Shown: positions 36,159-48,400 of the stretch, piece after piece
Numbering within the stretch: the first letter of the stretch is position 1
How the letters are laid out: each line of letters begins with the position of its first letter
DNA from: Planctomycetota bacterium
Lineage (GTDB): Bacteria > Planctomycetota > Uabimicrobiia > Uabimicrobiales > JABWCH01
Length of the DNA: 64,000 nucleotides
Assembly (NCBI GenBank): GCA_017993505.1
Contig: JAGOMP010000002.1
Coordinates: forward strand, 1-64,000
Reading direction: 5' to 3'
The notes under the pieces: model-generated
The model's input: only the letters and a program-made list of their open reading frames with translations
Databases searched by the model: none
Told to the model about the DNA's origin: nothing
Made by a program: the position numbers and the translations under genes

Positions 36159-37604
36159 ATGGATAAAAATATCATCATAGATATCCATAGTATATTAGAA
36201 CAAACTCAAAATCCTGATATCCAAGAAAATGCTTTAGAATTTTTACAACATTATTCAGAAGATGAATATGAAAATATTGCTCAAAATTGGTTACAAAAAG
36301 ACCACTTAGAGGAAAATGTAAAACTATTTTTAATCTCCTCTATAGAAAATCAACAAATAGATTTTGAATATATACTAAAAAATAAAAATATTTCTTTATA
36401 TAGTAAAATATTCCTATTGCAAGCCATAATTGAGAAAAAAATGAAATTTTTTTTCCAATTCACAAAAAATCAAGATATAAATATAGAACTAATTCTGAAA
36501 AACATACATGATATTCAAAATAATATTAAAAATTATGTTAAAAATATAGAAAATTTAATATTACACCAAGATATAGATAATAGAGAAAAACCTTTTTATA
36601 TTTATATTTTGGCAACGTTGCCCAATATTATCCCTATATATGACATAAAAAGAAAATTATTAGATTCTCCAAATGAAGTCGAGCAAAAATCTATTCTCCT
36701 TTGTCTTGGTTCCTATCCATTTTTGGGATATTGTGATAATGAATTATTTTTCATAAAACCAAAAAATAAAAAAGGAAATACAAATAACCAAGCAATGTTT
36801 CAAGAAGATATTCAAAAGAAGTTGAACACTATTTCTAGTCAAGTACAACCCTATGCTGCATATGCTTATGTTATGATGGAAACATGTGAAAAAATGGATG
36901 CATTGCCAAAACTAACATGTTTTCCTACAAAAGAACAAAAATGGGGAGCATTGTATGGATATGAAAACATTTTATATTATGATTTTCCAGATTTACCTAT
37001 ACAATGGAATTTGCAAAAAAAATATACAATGTTTTTACAACAATTGTACATGATTTTACAACAAAGTATTGGGTCTACCCGTAAAGATTGCAAACTTTCT
37101 TTCAAAGAATTTAATTCTTTGATAATTCCACCAACTAAAAAAAATCTACAAGATTTTATAGATGCTTTAACATACTCCATTCAAATAGCACCAGAAATCG
37201 CAGACATAGCACCAGAAATTGCAGGCTCTATGAATAGTATATATGATTCTATTCTATTGCAACGATATTTAGAACGAGCCCTTGTCTATCTAGTTGCTTC
37301 CCAAAAGTATAGAGACAAAGAAAAAGCAGACTATGCATTGAAAGCATTGAACGATATAAAATTAGTCATACAACACGATAAAACTACACGCATCCTTCAA
37401 AAATACTATGCCTTGATTCTTTATAATGCATTGCAATATAACATAATAGACAAAATTAAGGTACAAGAACAATTAGAATATGCAAAAATGTTGTATCCTT
37501 GGGATAAAGACATTATCCAAACATACAATAACATAGTACAAAATAAGGATACATCTTCTGAATATAAATACAAAGATATAGATTGGATTTTTCCACAATA
37601 CTAA
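36159..37604 (+). CDS. Array copy 1, 3' part of ectodomain after the frameshift
   Basis: 481 residues that are the in-family continuation of copy 1: MDKNIIIDIHSILEQTQNPDIQENALEFLQHYSED, then LPKLTCFPTKEQKWGALYGYENILYYDFPDLP, DSILLQRYLERALVYLVASQK, LEYAKMLYPWDKDIIQTYNNI and tail DIDWIFPQY. The frame is open back to the A7 tract at 36054 without a stop, and the ATG at 36159 has no clear RBS. It is unlikely to be a separate gene. Absence of other defects means the frameshift is recent, tolerated or bypassed. Confidence 0.8.
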   Translation: MDKNIIIDIHSILEQTQNPDIQENALEFLQHYSEDEYENIAQNWLQKDHLEENVKLFLISSIENQQIDFEYILKNKNISLYSKIFLLQAIIEKKMKFFFQFTKNQDINIELILKNIHDIQNNIKNYVKNIENLILHQDIDNREKPFYIYILATLPNIIPIYDIKRKLLDSPNEVEQKSILLCLGSYPFLGYCDNELFFIKPKNKKGNTNNQAMFQEDIQKKLNTISSQVQPYAAYAYVMMETCEKMDALPKLTCFPTKEQKWGALYGYENILYYDFPDLPIQWNLQKKYTMFLQQLYMILQQSIGSTRKDCKLSFKEFNSLIIPPTKKNLQDFIDALTYSIQIAPEIADIAPEIAGSMNSIYDSILLQRYLERALVYLVASQKYRDKEKADYALKALNDIKLVIQHDKTTRILQKYYALILYNALQYNIIDKIKVQEQLEYAKMLYPWDKDIIQTYNNIVQNKDTSSEYKYKDIDWIFPQY

Positions 37605-37619
37605 AAAAAGGATAAAAAC

Positions 37620-40600
37620 ATGCACTCTGAAATTTCTAAGCTTGAATCTATTACAAAAATCAAACATTATGAAATCAAAAAAGAAATTAGTCGTGGTGGA
37701 ATGGGAGTAGTGTATTTAGCAGAAGATACAAAACTTTCTCGAAATGTTGCTATAAAAATTATTTTAAGTACAAGTCAGGCCATTTATTATAAACGTTTTC
37801 AACGAGAAGCAATGATATATGCGAGTTTATCTCACCCCAATATTGTAAAAATCTATGATGTTGGCATATATAAAAATAAGCCCTATATTATTATGGAATA
37901 CATCCAAGGCAAACCCATTCTTCAATATATTAAAGAACAGCAACATGTTGATTATAGGGAACATGCCAATCTCCTTTCACAAATTGCCCAAGCTGTACAT
38001 TATATCCATAAAAAAAACATTATCCACCGTGACATTAAATCAGATAATATTCTTGTCAAAGAAAATGGTACACCTGTGTTAATAGATTTTGGCATTGCCA
38101 GAGATTGTTCTAAAACAACTTTCCAAGAAAAATTAACACAAACAGGTTCTCTCTTAGGTACAGTCAACATCATGTCTCCAGAACAAGCACTTGGGGATAA
38201 AATAGATTATCGCACTGATATATATTCTTTAGGCACTGTATTGTATCAACTTTGTACTGGTCAATATCCTTTTGACATGAGTGATACATATTCTACGTTA
38301 TGTGCTATCACAACAGACCAACCTATTACACCTTCTACGTTCAAACCTGACATCCCAAAATCATTAGACCAAATCATTTTGCGATGCTTAGAAAAAAAAC
38401 CAGAAAATAGATATAAAACTGCACAACATCTAGCAAATGATTTAAAACAATTCTTTTACAAAAAAGATACAACAAATACGTTGTATGGTCTTCAATTAAA
38501 ATACAAAACAAAAAGAAAAAAAATGTTTTTTATATTGTCGAGTTTTATTTTTATAATGTGCATAGCTGGATTATATTTTTTTCTAAAACAAATCGATACA
38601 CCCCCCAAAACAACAGTCGATCTTTCTATGATCATTCCTTGGGAAAATACATTCTCACAATTACAAACACAATTTTCTATGCACAAAGACAATATACAAG
38701 AAGCATGCCACGAACCTAGCATATACACCAATTTATTTAAAAACATAACAGAAAGTACACAGTATGAGAATACAAAAAACAATGAACGATATTTACATAA
38801 TCTGGAACAACGTCTCCAACAAACGCCTTGGGATGCTACATTGTATAAAGATAGTATGTTTTTGCTCACAGAAATAGCAAAGATGCATTTTGAAAATCAT
38901 GAAAATGCAAAAGCAAAAGAATACCAAAAAAAAGCAGAAGAAAAATTGCGAAAATATTTTAGCATCCAGCCTTATGATAAAAAAATCTTTACTAAATTTG
39001 CAGAATCGTACATGTATATATTAGATAGTAGTACACTGCCAAGAAATTTATATATATCGCAAGAGCTTATTAACGCAAGTATGTTATCTCTGGATAGCAT
39101 TGAATTTTCAGATTTATTTCCTTATAAAGAAATTTGTACAACGTATCTTAAAAAAGAAAAATCAACATGGAATAAAGATAAATTTGATGTATGTAAAAAA
39201 TTATTCCACAACAAAGCCCATAATATTTTGCTACAAAAAATATTAATCCCCCTTTTATTATCTCCAGAATTTTGCAAATTGTATCAAGAAGACAAAGAAA
39301 TTCGCCAACTTTTTCAACAAGAACGAGAACAAGCCATTCAGAATCAAGATATACAAAAGCCCATAAAGCAATTATTAGCACAATATTATCTTACACGAGA
39401 CACATCATATTTAAGCTATATTTTCACATATACTCCTAAATATATTTCCACATTGCACCATATTTTAAATCAAGATCAAGAATATTTTTTCCGCTTTTTA
39501 GCAGCCTATGCACTTAGCATCTGTAAAGAAGAAAAAGCAAGAAACGCTTTAAAGGAAACCATAGAAAATAGAATCAATAATCTAGATAGTGCTCTCTTAT
39601 CGTATATTTGTGCAGAAAAAATGGATTTAAAAATAGAATATCCTGACTTTCTGAATGTTGTTCCTACAGAAATAGCATACACTACAAAATTAATATTTTT
39701 GCAATACCTCTTAGATATATCAAATAAAGATAAAATAAGAGATAGTATGCACAAATATATTTCAACATATATACAAGATAAAAATCCAAATATTAGTTTA
39801 TTGGCAATATATTTTATGTTAAAAACAATGAAAACAATTCCCAAAGAAGAATTAAACACAAATTTCCTAGAGTACAAAATAAAATATAAAAAAAATATTC
39901 AACAAGTATGGAAAATAATCAAAACACACAACGAAAAACATATACTTCTTTTTATCATCCTTGCCAATAAATTTTCTGATGTTATAAAATTGCTCGATGC
40001 AATGGACAAAAATGTAATCATAGATATATATAGTATACTAGAACAAACTCAAAATCTTGCTATCCAAGAAAATGCTTTAAAATTTTTACAACATTATTCT
40101 GAAGACAAGTATGAAAATATTGCTCGAACTTGGGTACAAAAAGAGTATTTAGATGAAAGTGTAAAATTATTTTTAACCTTTTCTATAGATAATAATCAAA
40201 ACGATCTCCTAAATATATTAAAAGATAAAAATATCTTTTTATTTAGTAAAATATTATTCATACAATCTATGATTATAGAAAAAATAAAATTTTTTCACCA
40301 AGCTAAACACCCTAACAATCAAGGATTCGTTCTACTAGGCACTCTTATATCTTATATCAAAATGATAGATGAATTCATATTTAAAAAAAATATAGACAAC
40401 AAATCAAAACCTTTTTTTGTCTATATTTTAGCAGCATTACCAAATGTTAGCATGTTACTTGATATAAAAAGAAAATTGTTAAATTCTAAGAATGAAATAG
40501 ATCAATCGTCTTTCCTCCTTGGTCTTGGTTCCCTTCCATTTTTTGGACAGCATAATGGTAGCACATCTTTCCTAAAAACAACAAAAAAACTGGGGAAGGT

Positions 40601-41453
40601 GAAAAAGAAACTGGGAAGAACAAATAATCAAGCAATGTTTCAAGAAGATATCAAAAATAAGTTGAAAACTGCATCGAAGAGAATACAACCCTATGTAGCA
40701 TATGCTCATGTTATGATGGAATCATATGAAAAAATGGAAGCATTGCCAAAACTAACATGTTTTTCTACAAAAGAACAAAAATGGGGAGCATTTTATGGAT
40801 ATAAAAACATTTTATATTATGATTTTCCAGATTTACCTCTACAATGGAATTTGCAAAAAAAATATGAAAAATTTTTACAACAATTGTATATGATTTTACA
40901 AAAAAGTGTAGGAATTACCCTTGAAGATTATCGAGTTTCTACCAAAGCACTTTATTCTTTTCCAATTCAACAAACTAAAAAAAATCTACAGAATTTTATA
41001 GATGCTTTGACGTACTCCATTCAAATAGCACCAGAAATCGCAGACATAGCTCCAGAAATTGCAGGCTCTATGAATAGTATCTATGATTCTGTTTTATTGC
41101 AACGATATTTAGAACGAGCCATTGTCTATCTAGTTGCTTCCCAAAAGTATAGAGACAAAGAAAAAGCAGACTATGCATTGAACGATATAGAATTTGTCAT
41201 ACAACACGATAAAACTACACGAATCCTTCAAAAATATTATGCCTTGATTCTTTATAATGCATTGCAATATAAAGAAGAAAACAAAGATATAGATAAAAAA
41301 GTAGACAAAGATAAGGTAAAAGAACAATTAGAATATGCAAAAATATTGTATCCCTGGGATGAAGACATTATCCAAGCATACAATAACATAGAAAAAAGGA
41401 AGAACATATCCCCAGAATATAAAGATATAGATTGGATTTTCCCACAATACTAA
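37620..41453 (+). CDS. Receptor Ser/Thr protein kinase, type A, array copy 2
   Basis: 1277 residues. Kinase: glycine loop at 24-32, Lys46, HRD with Asp138, DFG 156-158, SPEQ 186-189. A basic stretch KTKRKK and a TM helix follow at about 302-322. The outer part of about 950 residues is helical, with TPR/HEAT-like character, and carries the array boxes LEQRLQQTPWDATLYK, EYFFRFLAAYALSICKE, KLTCFSTKEQKWGAFYGYKNILYYDFPDLP and YLERAIVYLVASQK, ending DIDWIFPQY. By analogy with PrkC/PASTA-type receptors it would sense something outside the membrane and phosphorylate cytoplasmic targets; the ligand is unknown. GGATAAAAAC leader. The kinase-coding 854 bp is identical to copy 5. Confidence 0.92.
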   Translation: MHSEISKLESITKIKHYEIKKEISRGGMGVVYLAEDTKLSRNVAIKIILSTSQAIYYKRFQREAMIYASLSHPNIVKIYDVGIYKNKPYIIMEYIQGKPILQYIKEQQHVDYREHANLLSQIAQAVHYIHKKNIIHRDIKSDNILVKENGTPVLIDFGIARDCSKTTFQEKLTQTGSLLGTVNIMSPEQALGDKIDYRTDIYSLGTVLYQLCTGQYPFDMSDTYSTLCAITTDQPITPSTFKPDIPKSLDQIILRCLEKKPENRYKTAQHLANDLKQFFYKKDTTNTLYGLQLKYKTKRKKMFFILSSFIFIMCIAGLYFFLKQIDTPPKTTVDLSMIIPWENTFSQLQTQFSMHKDNIQEACHEPSIYTNLFKNITESTQYENTKNNERYLHNLEQRLQQTPWDATLYKDSMFLLTEIAKMHFENHENAKAKEYQKKAEEKLRKYFSIQPYDKKIFTKFAESYMYILDSSTLPRNLYISQELINASMLSLDSIEFSDLFPYKEICTTYLKKEKSTWNKDKFDVCKKLFHNKAHNILLQKILIPLLLSPEFCKLYQEDKEIRQLFQQEREQAIQNQDIQKPIKQLLAQYYLTRDTSYLSYIFTYTPKYISTLHHILNQDQEYFFRFLAAYALSICKEEKARNALKETIENRINNLDSALLSYICAEKMDLKIEYPDFLNVVPTEIAYTTKLIFLQYLLDISNKDKIRDSMHKYISTYIQDKNPNISLLAIYFMLKTMKTIPKEELNTNFLEYKIKYKKNIQQVWKIIKTHNEKHILLFIILANKFSDVIKLLDAMDKNVIIDIYSILEQTQNLAIQENALKFLQHYSEDKYENIARTWVQKEYLDESVKLFLTFSIDNNQNDLLNILKDKNIFLFSKILFIQSMIIEKIKFFHQAKHPNNQGFVLLGTLISYIKMIDEFIFKKNIDNKSKPFFVYILAALPNVSMLLDIKRKLLNSKNEIDQSSFLLGLGSLPFFGQHNGSTSFLKTTKKLGKVKKKLGRTNNQAMFQEDIKNKLKTASKRIQPYVAYAHVMMESYEKMEALPKLTCFSTKEQKWGAFYGYKNILYYDFPDLPLQWNLQKKYEKFLQQLYMILQKSVGITLEDYRVSTKALYSFPIQQTKKNLQNFIDALTYSIQIAPEIADIAPEIAGSMNSIYDSVLLQRYLERAIVYLVASQKYRDKEKADYALNDIEFVIQHDKTTRILQKYYALILYNALQYKEENKDIDKKVDKDKVKEQLEYAKILYPWDEDIIQAYNNIEKRKNISPEYKDIDWIFPQY
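37626..38479 (+). repeat. 854-bp block identical to 49420-50273 (kinase copies 2 and 5)
   Basis: By eye I find no difference between this block and 49420-50273, from the third codon to residue about 286. Differences begin at both ends at once (cac/gat codons upstream, g/a at 38480 against 50274). Ectodomains of the two genes differ much more, so this looks like recent gene conversion of the kinase module. Confidence 0.8.
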
Positions 41454-41513
41454 AATATAAAAATGCATCCTATGAATATAAAAATATAGATTGGATTTTC
41501 CCACAGTACTAAA
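41454..41513 (+). pseudogene. Orphan copy of the array 3' tail (scar) before copy 3
   Basis: Between copies 2 and 3 a second tail in the same style encodes YEYKNIDWIFPQY and a stop, directly after copy 2's own stop. It is the kind of footprint left by unequal crossover or tandem duplication between neighbouring genes. Confidence 0.7.
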
Positions 41514-41528
41514 AAAGCGAGAAAAACC

Positions 41529-44500
41529 ATGCAATTTACTGGATTAGAAAATGTACAACAAATTGACCAATATATTTTAAAAAAAGAAATTAGTCGCGGT
41601 GGCATGGGAGTTGTGTATTTAGCTGAAGATACACAACTCCATCGTCCTACAGCATTAAAAGTCATTTTAAAACAATCAGAATATAGTCGTACCATTGGTA
41701 TCAAACGATTTCGTAGAGAAATGGAAGTCATGGGGAAATTGCACCACCCATATGTTATTCAGATTTATACAGCTGGTGTATTTCAAAATAACCCATATAT
41801 TGCTATGGAATATGTGGATGGAGTCCCTCTTTTAGAATATACTCAACAATTACCAGAAAACGATTTTATTTCTATAGCAACATTAATACAAAAAATTTTA
41901 CAAGCTTTTTCCTACATTCACTCAAAACAAATTATACATAGAGATGTAAAATCTACGAATATACTTGTCCGACCCAATGGTGACCCTGTTGTATTAGATT
42001 TTGGAATTTCTAAAGCAAAAGACGTAAAAACATTAACTGCTACTGGTACCATTATTGGTTCTTTAAACATGGCACCTGAACAAGCCAAAGGGCTGACTCG
42101 AAATTTAAACCAACAATCAGATATTTATTCTATAGGAACACTTTTATATGAAATCTTAACAAAACAACCTGTTGTGCAAGCTAATTCCTTTATGGAATTA
42201 TTACAAAAAATCATCTCTGAAGACCCTATTCTCCCTTCTCAATGGAATCCTTCTATTCCTCCTATGTTGGAATATATCACATTAAAATCTTTAGAAAAAA
42301 AGCAACAAAAACGATATGCTACTGCCTCATTGATGGAAAAAGATTTGAAAAAATTTTTACAAAATAAAGATCAGCAAAAACCTTCCTTATATTTATATAA
42401 AAAACAATATAAAAAGCATTTTCAAAAAATAATAATTTTGAGTCTCTGTCTAGTACTTATCTTATTAGGATATTTGCACTTCCCATCTTTTCAAAAAAAA
42501 CAAAAAAAAACAGTAGATGTTTCTATGATTATTTCTTGGGAAACTACACTTTCTCAATTACAATTACAATGTTCTATGCATATAAACCATATACAAGAAA
42601 AATGCCATGATCCTAGTGTATACACAGATTTATTTAAAAACATGACAGAAACGACACAATATAAAAATATCAAAAACAATGGACGATATTTACACAATCT
42701 GGAACAACGTCTTCAACAAACTCCTTGGGATGCTACATTATATAAAGAAAGTACGTTTTTACTCACAGAAATGGCAAAGATGCATTTTGAAAATCATCAA
42801 GAGGAAAAAGCAAAAAAGTATCAAAAACAAGCAGAAGAAAAATTGCGAAAATATTTTACTATCCAACCTTACAATAAGAAGATCTTTACTAAATTTGCTG
42901 AACCGTACATGTATATAATAGGTAATAGTACGTTAAAAGAAGATTTACATATATCACAAAAGTTTATTAATACAAGTATATTATCTTGGGGAAATATTGA
43001 ATGGTCAGATCTATTCCCTTATACAGATATTTGTACAACGTACCTTCAAAAAGAAAAATCAACATGGAATAAGGATAAATTTGATATATACAAAAAAATG
43101 TTCCAAAACAAAGACAATAATATTTTGCTACAAAAAATATTGACTTCCCTTGTATTGACACCAGAATTTTGCAAATTATACCAAGAAGACAAAGAAATTC
43201 GTGAACTTTTTCAACAAGAACGAGAACAGGCTATCCAAAATCATGATATACTAAAACCCATAAAACAATTATTGGCACAATATTATCTTACACGAGACTC
43301 CTCTTATTTAAGTTATATTTTCACATATACTCATAAATATATTCCCACATTGCACCATATTTTAGACCAAGATGAGGAATATTTTTTCCGCTTTTTAGCA
43401 GCCTATGTTCTTAGCATTTGTAAAGAAAAAGAAGCAGAAAACGCTTTAGAAAAAACTATGGAAAACTGGATAGATAATCTAGATAGTGCTCTCTTATCCT
43501 ATATTTGTGCAAAAAAAATGGATTTGCAAATGAAATATCCTAACTTTCTGAATGTTGTTCCAACAGAAATCGCAGACACCACAAAATTAATATTTTTGCA
43601 ATACATCTTAGATATATTAGATAAAGATAAAACAGGTGATAGTATGCAAAAATATATTCAAAAATATATGCAAGATGAAAATCTCAATATTGTTTTATTG
43701 TCTATGTATTTCATGTTAAAAACAATAGATCAAAAGTATCAAAGCGAATTAAAAATAAGCTTCCAAGAGCTACAAAAAGAATATGGAAAAAATATTCAAC
43801 AAATATGGAGAACAATCAAAACACAAGATAAAAAACATATTCTTATTTTTTTTAACATTGCCAATAAATTTTCCAATGTTATAAAATCAATCCATGCAAT
43901 GGGAAAGAATATAATTAAAGACATACAGACTATACTAGAACAAACGCAAAATCCTGATATACAAGAAAATGCTTTAAAATTTTTACAACATTATTCTGCA
44001 AATGAATATGAAAATATTTCTAAAACTTGGTTAAAAAAAGAGTACTTAGAGGAAAATGTAAAACTATTTTTAATCTCCTCTATAGAAAATCAACAAATAG
44101 ATTTTGAATATATATTAAAAAGTAAAGATATTTCTTTATATAGTAAAATGTTATTATTACACGCCATATTTAAAACAAAAGATAAAAGTGTTTTCCAATT
44201 ATTCATACAAGATAAAAATATAGAACTTATTCTAGGAACAATAAACGATCTTTTAAAGGATATTAACAAGATAGAAGATCTAATATTGGAGCAAGATATA
44301 GACAATAGAGCAAAACCTTTTTATATTTATTGTTTAGCAATGTATCCTAATGTTTCCCCTATATATAATGTAAAAATAAAGTTGTTAGATTCTCCAAATG
44401 AAGTGGTTCAAAAAGCTATTCTTCTTAGTCTTGGTTCTTATCCATATTTGGGACATTATTATAATGCTGGGATATCTATCCTAAATCCAAAGAAAAAACA

Positions 44501-45401
44501 GAGAAAAAAAGAGGCAATAAAGAAAAAACAAAGTACAACAAATAATCAAGCAATGTTTCAAGAAGAGATTCAACAAATGTTGCACACTGTTTCTGAGACA
44601 ATACAACCATATGCTACATATGCTTATGTTATGATGGAATCATTTGAAGAAATGAATGCATTACCAAAACTAACATGTTTTACTACAAAAGAACAAAAAT
44701 GGGGAGCATTGTATGGATATGAAAAAATTTTATATTATGATTTTCCAGAATTACCTATACAATGGAATTTACAAAAAAAATATGAAATGTTTTTACAACA
44801 ATTGTATATGATTTTACAGCAAAGTATTGGAACTACCCATGAAGATTGCAAACTCTATCCAAAAGAATTTCATTTTTTTAGTATTCCACCAACTCCAAAA
44901 CATCTACAGAATTTTATAGATGCTTTGACGTATTCTATTCAAATAGCACTAGAAATCGCAGACATAGCACCAGAAATAGCTGGCTCTATGAATAGCATCT
45001 ATGATTCTATTCTATTGCAACGATATTTAGAACGAGCCATTGTCTATCTAGTTGCTTCACAAAAGTATAGAGACGAAGAAAAAGCAGACTATGCATTGAA
45101 AGCACTGAACGATATAGAATTTGTCATACAACACGATAAAACTACACGCATCCTTCAAAAATATTATGCCTTGATTCTTTATAATGCATTGCAATATAAA
45201 AATATATACAAAGAAGAAAACATAATAGACGAAGAAAACAAAATAAACAAAGCTAAGGTGCAAGAACAATTAGAATATGCAAAAATGTTGTATCCTTGGG
45301 ATGAAGACATTATCCAAGCATACAATAACATAGTACAAAATAAGGATATATCGTCTGAATATAAATACAAAGATATAGATTGGATTTTTCCACAATACTA
45401 A
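41529..45401 (+). CDS. Receptor Ser/Thr protein kinase, type B, array copy 3
   Basis: 1290 residues. The N-terminus is MQFTGLENVQQIDQYILKKE. The kinase is of a different type from copies 1 and 2: glycine loop 21-31, Lys44, HRDVKSTN with Asp139, DFG 157-159, MAPEQAKG, and a two-residue-shorter activation loop (TLTATGTIIGSLN). TM helix about 300-318. From about residue 335 the ectodomain rejoins the shared family (SQLQLQCSMHINHIQEKCHDPSVYTDLFKN). In the 3' half its closest match is copy 5 (SANEYENI, KKKQRKKE), although copy 5 has a type A kinase. Ends DIDWIFPQY. Leader AAAAGCGAGAAAAACC. Confidence 0.92.
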   Translation: MQFTGLENVQQIDQYILKKEISRGGMGVVYLAEDTQLHRPTALKVILKQSEYSRTIGIKRFRREMEVMGKLHHPYVIQIYTAGVFQNNPYIAMEYVDGVPLLEYTQQLPENDFISIATLIQKILQAFSYIHSKQIIHRDVKSTNILVRPNGDPVVLDFGISKAKDVKTLTATGTIIGSLNMAPEQAKGLTRNLNQQSDIYSIGTLLYEILTKQPVVQANSFMELLQKIISEDPILPSQWNPSIPPMLEYITLKSLEKKQQKRYATASLMEKDLKKFLQNKDQQKPSLYLYKKQYKKHFQKIIILSLCLVLILLGYLHFPSFQKKQKKTVDVSMIISWETTLSQLQLQCSMHINHIQEKCHDPSVYTDLFKNMTETTQYKNIKNNGRYLHNLEQRLQQTPWDATLYKESTFLLTEMAKMHFENHQEEKAKKYQKQAEEKLRKYFTIQPYNKKIFTKFAEPYMYIIGNSTLKEDLHISQKFINTSILSWGNIEWSDLFPYTDICTTYLQKEKSTWNKDKFDIYKKMFQNKDNNILLQKILTSLVLTPEFCKLYQEDKEIRELFQQEREQAIQNHDILKPIKQLLAQYYLTRDSSYLSYIFTYTHKYIPTLHHILDQDEEYFFRFLAAYVLSICKEKEAENALEKTMENWIDNLDSALLSYICAKKMDLQMKYPNFLNVVPTEIADTTKLIFLQYILDILDKDKTGDSMQKYIQKYMQDENLNIVLLSMYFMLKTIDQKYQSELKISFQELQKEYGKNIQQIWRTIKTQDKKHILIFFNIANKFSNVIKSIHAMGKNIIKDIQTILEQTQNPDIQENALKFLQHYSANEYENISKTWLKKEYLEENVKLFLISSIENQQIDFEYILKSKDISLYSKMLLLHAIFKTKDKSVFQLFIQDKNIELILGTINDLLKDINKIEDLILEQDIDNRAKPFYIYCLAMYPNVSPIYNVKIKLLDSPNEVVQKAILLSLGSYPYLGHYYNAGISILNPKKKQRKKEAIKKKQSTTNNQAMFQEEIQQMLHTVSETIQPYATYAYVMMESFEEMNALPKLTCFTTKEQKWGALYGYEKILYYDFPELPIQWNLQKKYEMFLQQLYMILQQSIGTTHEDCKLYPKEFHFFSIPPTPKHLQNFIDALTYSIQIALEIADIAPEIAGSMNSIYDSILLQRYLERAIVYLVASQKYRDEEKADYALKALNDIEFVIQHDKTTRILQKYYALILYNALQYKNIYKEENIIDEENKINKAKVQEQLEYAKMLYPWDEDIIQAYNNIVQNKDISSEYKYKDIDWIFPQY

Positions 45402-45416
45402 AAAGCGAGAAAAACC

Positions 45417-48400
45417 ATGCAATTTACTGGATTAGAAAATGTACAACAAATCGACCAATATATTTTAAAAAAAGAAATCAGTCGTGGTGGAATGGGAGTT
45501 GTGTATTTAGCTGAAGATATACAACTCCATCGTCCCACTGCATTAAAAGTCATTTTAAAACAATCAGAAAACGATAGCACCATTAGTATCAAACGATTTC
45601 ATAGAGAAATGGAAGTCATGGGGAAATTAAGCCATCCTTATGTTATTCAAATTTATACAGCTGGTGTATTTCAAAATAATCCATATATTGCTATGGAATA
45701 TGTGGAAGGCGTTCCTATTTTAGAATATGTCCAACATTTACCAGAAAACGATTTTATTTCTATTGCAACATTAATCCAAAAAATCCTACAAGCTTTTTCT
45801 TACATTCATTCTAAACAATTAGTTCATAGAGATGTAAAATCTACAAATATACTTGTCCGTCCTAATGGTAACCCTGTTGTATTAGATTTTGGAATTGCTA
45901 AAGCAAAAGATACAAAAACATTAACTGCTACTGGTACCATTATGGGTTCTTTAAACATGTCACCAGAACAAGCAAGAGGCATGACTAGAAATGTAAACCA
46001 CCAATCAGACATTTATTCTTTAGGAACGATTTTATATGAAATTTTAACAAAACAACCTGTTGTGCAATCTAATTCCTTCATAGAATTATTAAAAGAAATC
46101 ATCTATAAAGACCCTATTCTCCCTTCTCAATGGAATCCTTCTATTCCGCCTATGTTAGAATACATTACATTAAAATCTTTAGAAAAAAAACAACAAAAAC
46201 GATATGCTTCTGCCTTATTGATGGAAAAAGATTTGATAAAATTTTTACAAAATACAGATCAGAAAAAACCTTCCTTGTATTTGTATAAAAAACAATATAA
46301 AAAGCATTTTCAAAAAATAATCATTTTTAGTGTCTGCTTAATATTCATCCTAATAGGATATTTTTACTTTCCATCTTTTCCAAGTCAACAAAAAACAACA
46401 AAAAATCTTTCTATGATTATTTTATGTGAAAATGTATTTTCACAATTACAAACACAATTTTCTATGCACATAGACCATATACAAGAAGCATGCAATGATC
46501 CTAGTGTATACACAGATTTATTTAAAAACATAACAGAGACTACACAATATAAGAATATCAAAAATAATGAACGATATTCACATAATCTTGAACAACGTCT
46601 TCAACAAACACCTTGGGATGCTACATTATATAAAGAAAGTGCATTTTTGCTCACAGAAATGGCAAAGATGTATTTTGAAAATCATCAAAAGGAAAAAGCA
46701 CAAGAGTACCAAAAAAAAGCAGAAAAAAAATTGCGTATATATTTTAGCATCCGACCTTACAATCGAAAAATTTTTACTCAATTTGCAGAACCGTACATGT
46801 ATATATTAAATAGTAATACGCTAAAAGAAGATTTATACGTATCGCAAGAATTTTTCAATGTAAGTACGTTATCTTTAGGAATCCTTAAATTTTCAGATTT
46901 ATTTCCTTATTTAGAAATTTGTACAACGTACCTTCAAAAAGAAAAATCAACATGGAATAGAGATAAATTTGAATTATGTAAAAAATTATTCCAAAACAAG
47001 GATCATAATATTTTACTACAAAACATATTAACACCCCTTTTATTGGCACCAGAATTTTGTAAATTATATCAAGAAGACAAAGAAATTCGTGAACTTTTTC
47101 AACAAAAACGAGAACAAGCCATACAAAATCATGATATACAAAAGCCCATAAAACAATTATTAGCATATTATTATCTTACACGAGACACAGAATATTTAAG
47201 CTATATTTTCACATATACCAATAAATATATTCCTACATTGCATTATATTTTAAATCAAGATGAAGAATATTTTTTCCGCTTTTTAGCTGCTTATGTTCTT
47301 AGTATTTGTAAAGAAGAAAAAGCAAGAGACGCTTTAGAAGAAACTATGGAAAATGATGAAAATAATCTAGATAGTGCTATCCTATCTTATATTTGTGCAA
47401 AAAAAATGAATCCGCAGATGGAGCATCCTTCATTTCTAAATGATATTCCAACAAACATCGCAGACACTACAAAATTAATATTTTTGCAATACATCTTAGA
47501 AATATCAGATAAAGAGAAAAAAAGTGATATTACCGACAAATATATTTCACCATATATACAAGATAAAAATCCAAATATTATTTTATTGGCTATGTATTTT
47601 ATGTTAAAAACACTTGCACCAGAGTACCCTCAAAAATTAGAACTAAAAACTCCAAAGCAAAAACAAGAATATGCAGAGCAAAACAAAGAATATGCAAAAA
47701 ATATTCAACAAATATGGGAAATCATCAAAGCACAAGAAGAAAGACACATCCTTCTTTTTTTAAGTCTTGCCAATAAATTTTTCAATGTCATAGAACCAAT
47801 CTATGCAATAGATAAAAATATCATCACAGATATCCAGAGTATATTAGAACAAACACAAAATCCTGATATACAAGAAAATGCATTAAAATTTTTACAATAT
47901 TATTTAGCAGATAAATATGAAACTATTGCCAGAACTTGGTTACAAAAAGAGTACTTAGAAGAAAGCGTACAATTATTTTTAATCTCTTCCATTGAGAATA
48001 ATCTAGAACATCTTACGGATAATTTACTACATAAAGATATATCTTTATTTAATAAATTATCTATATTAGAATCCATGATTAAAGCAAAAACAAACAGTAT
48101 TTTCAATGAAAATGAATACAATAAAGATATGGTATTTGTTATAAAATTAGTAAACGATATCATAGATTATATCAAAATGATAGAAACATTAATATGGCAC
48201 AAAAATATGGACAATAATTCAAAACCTTTTTTTATTTATCTTTTGTCAGCATTACCCAATATTTCCCTTGTATATGACATAAAAATAAAATTATTAGATT
48301 CTGAGAATGAAGAGGCTCAAAAGGCTATTCTCCTTGGCCTTAGTACGTATCCATTTTTAGGACATTATTATAGTGAAATATCTTTTATGAAACCAAGGAA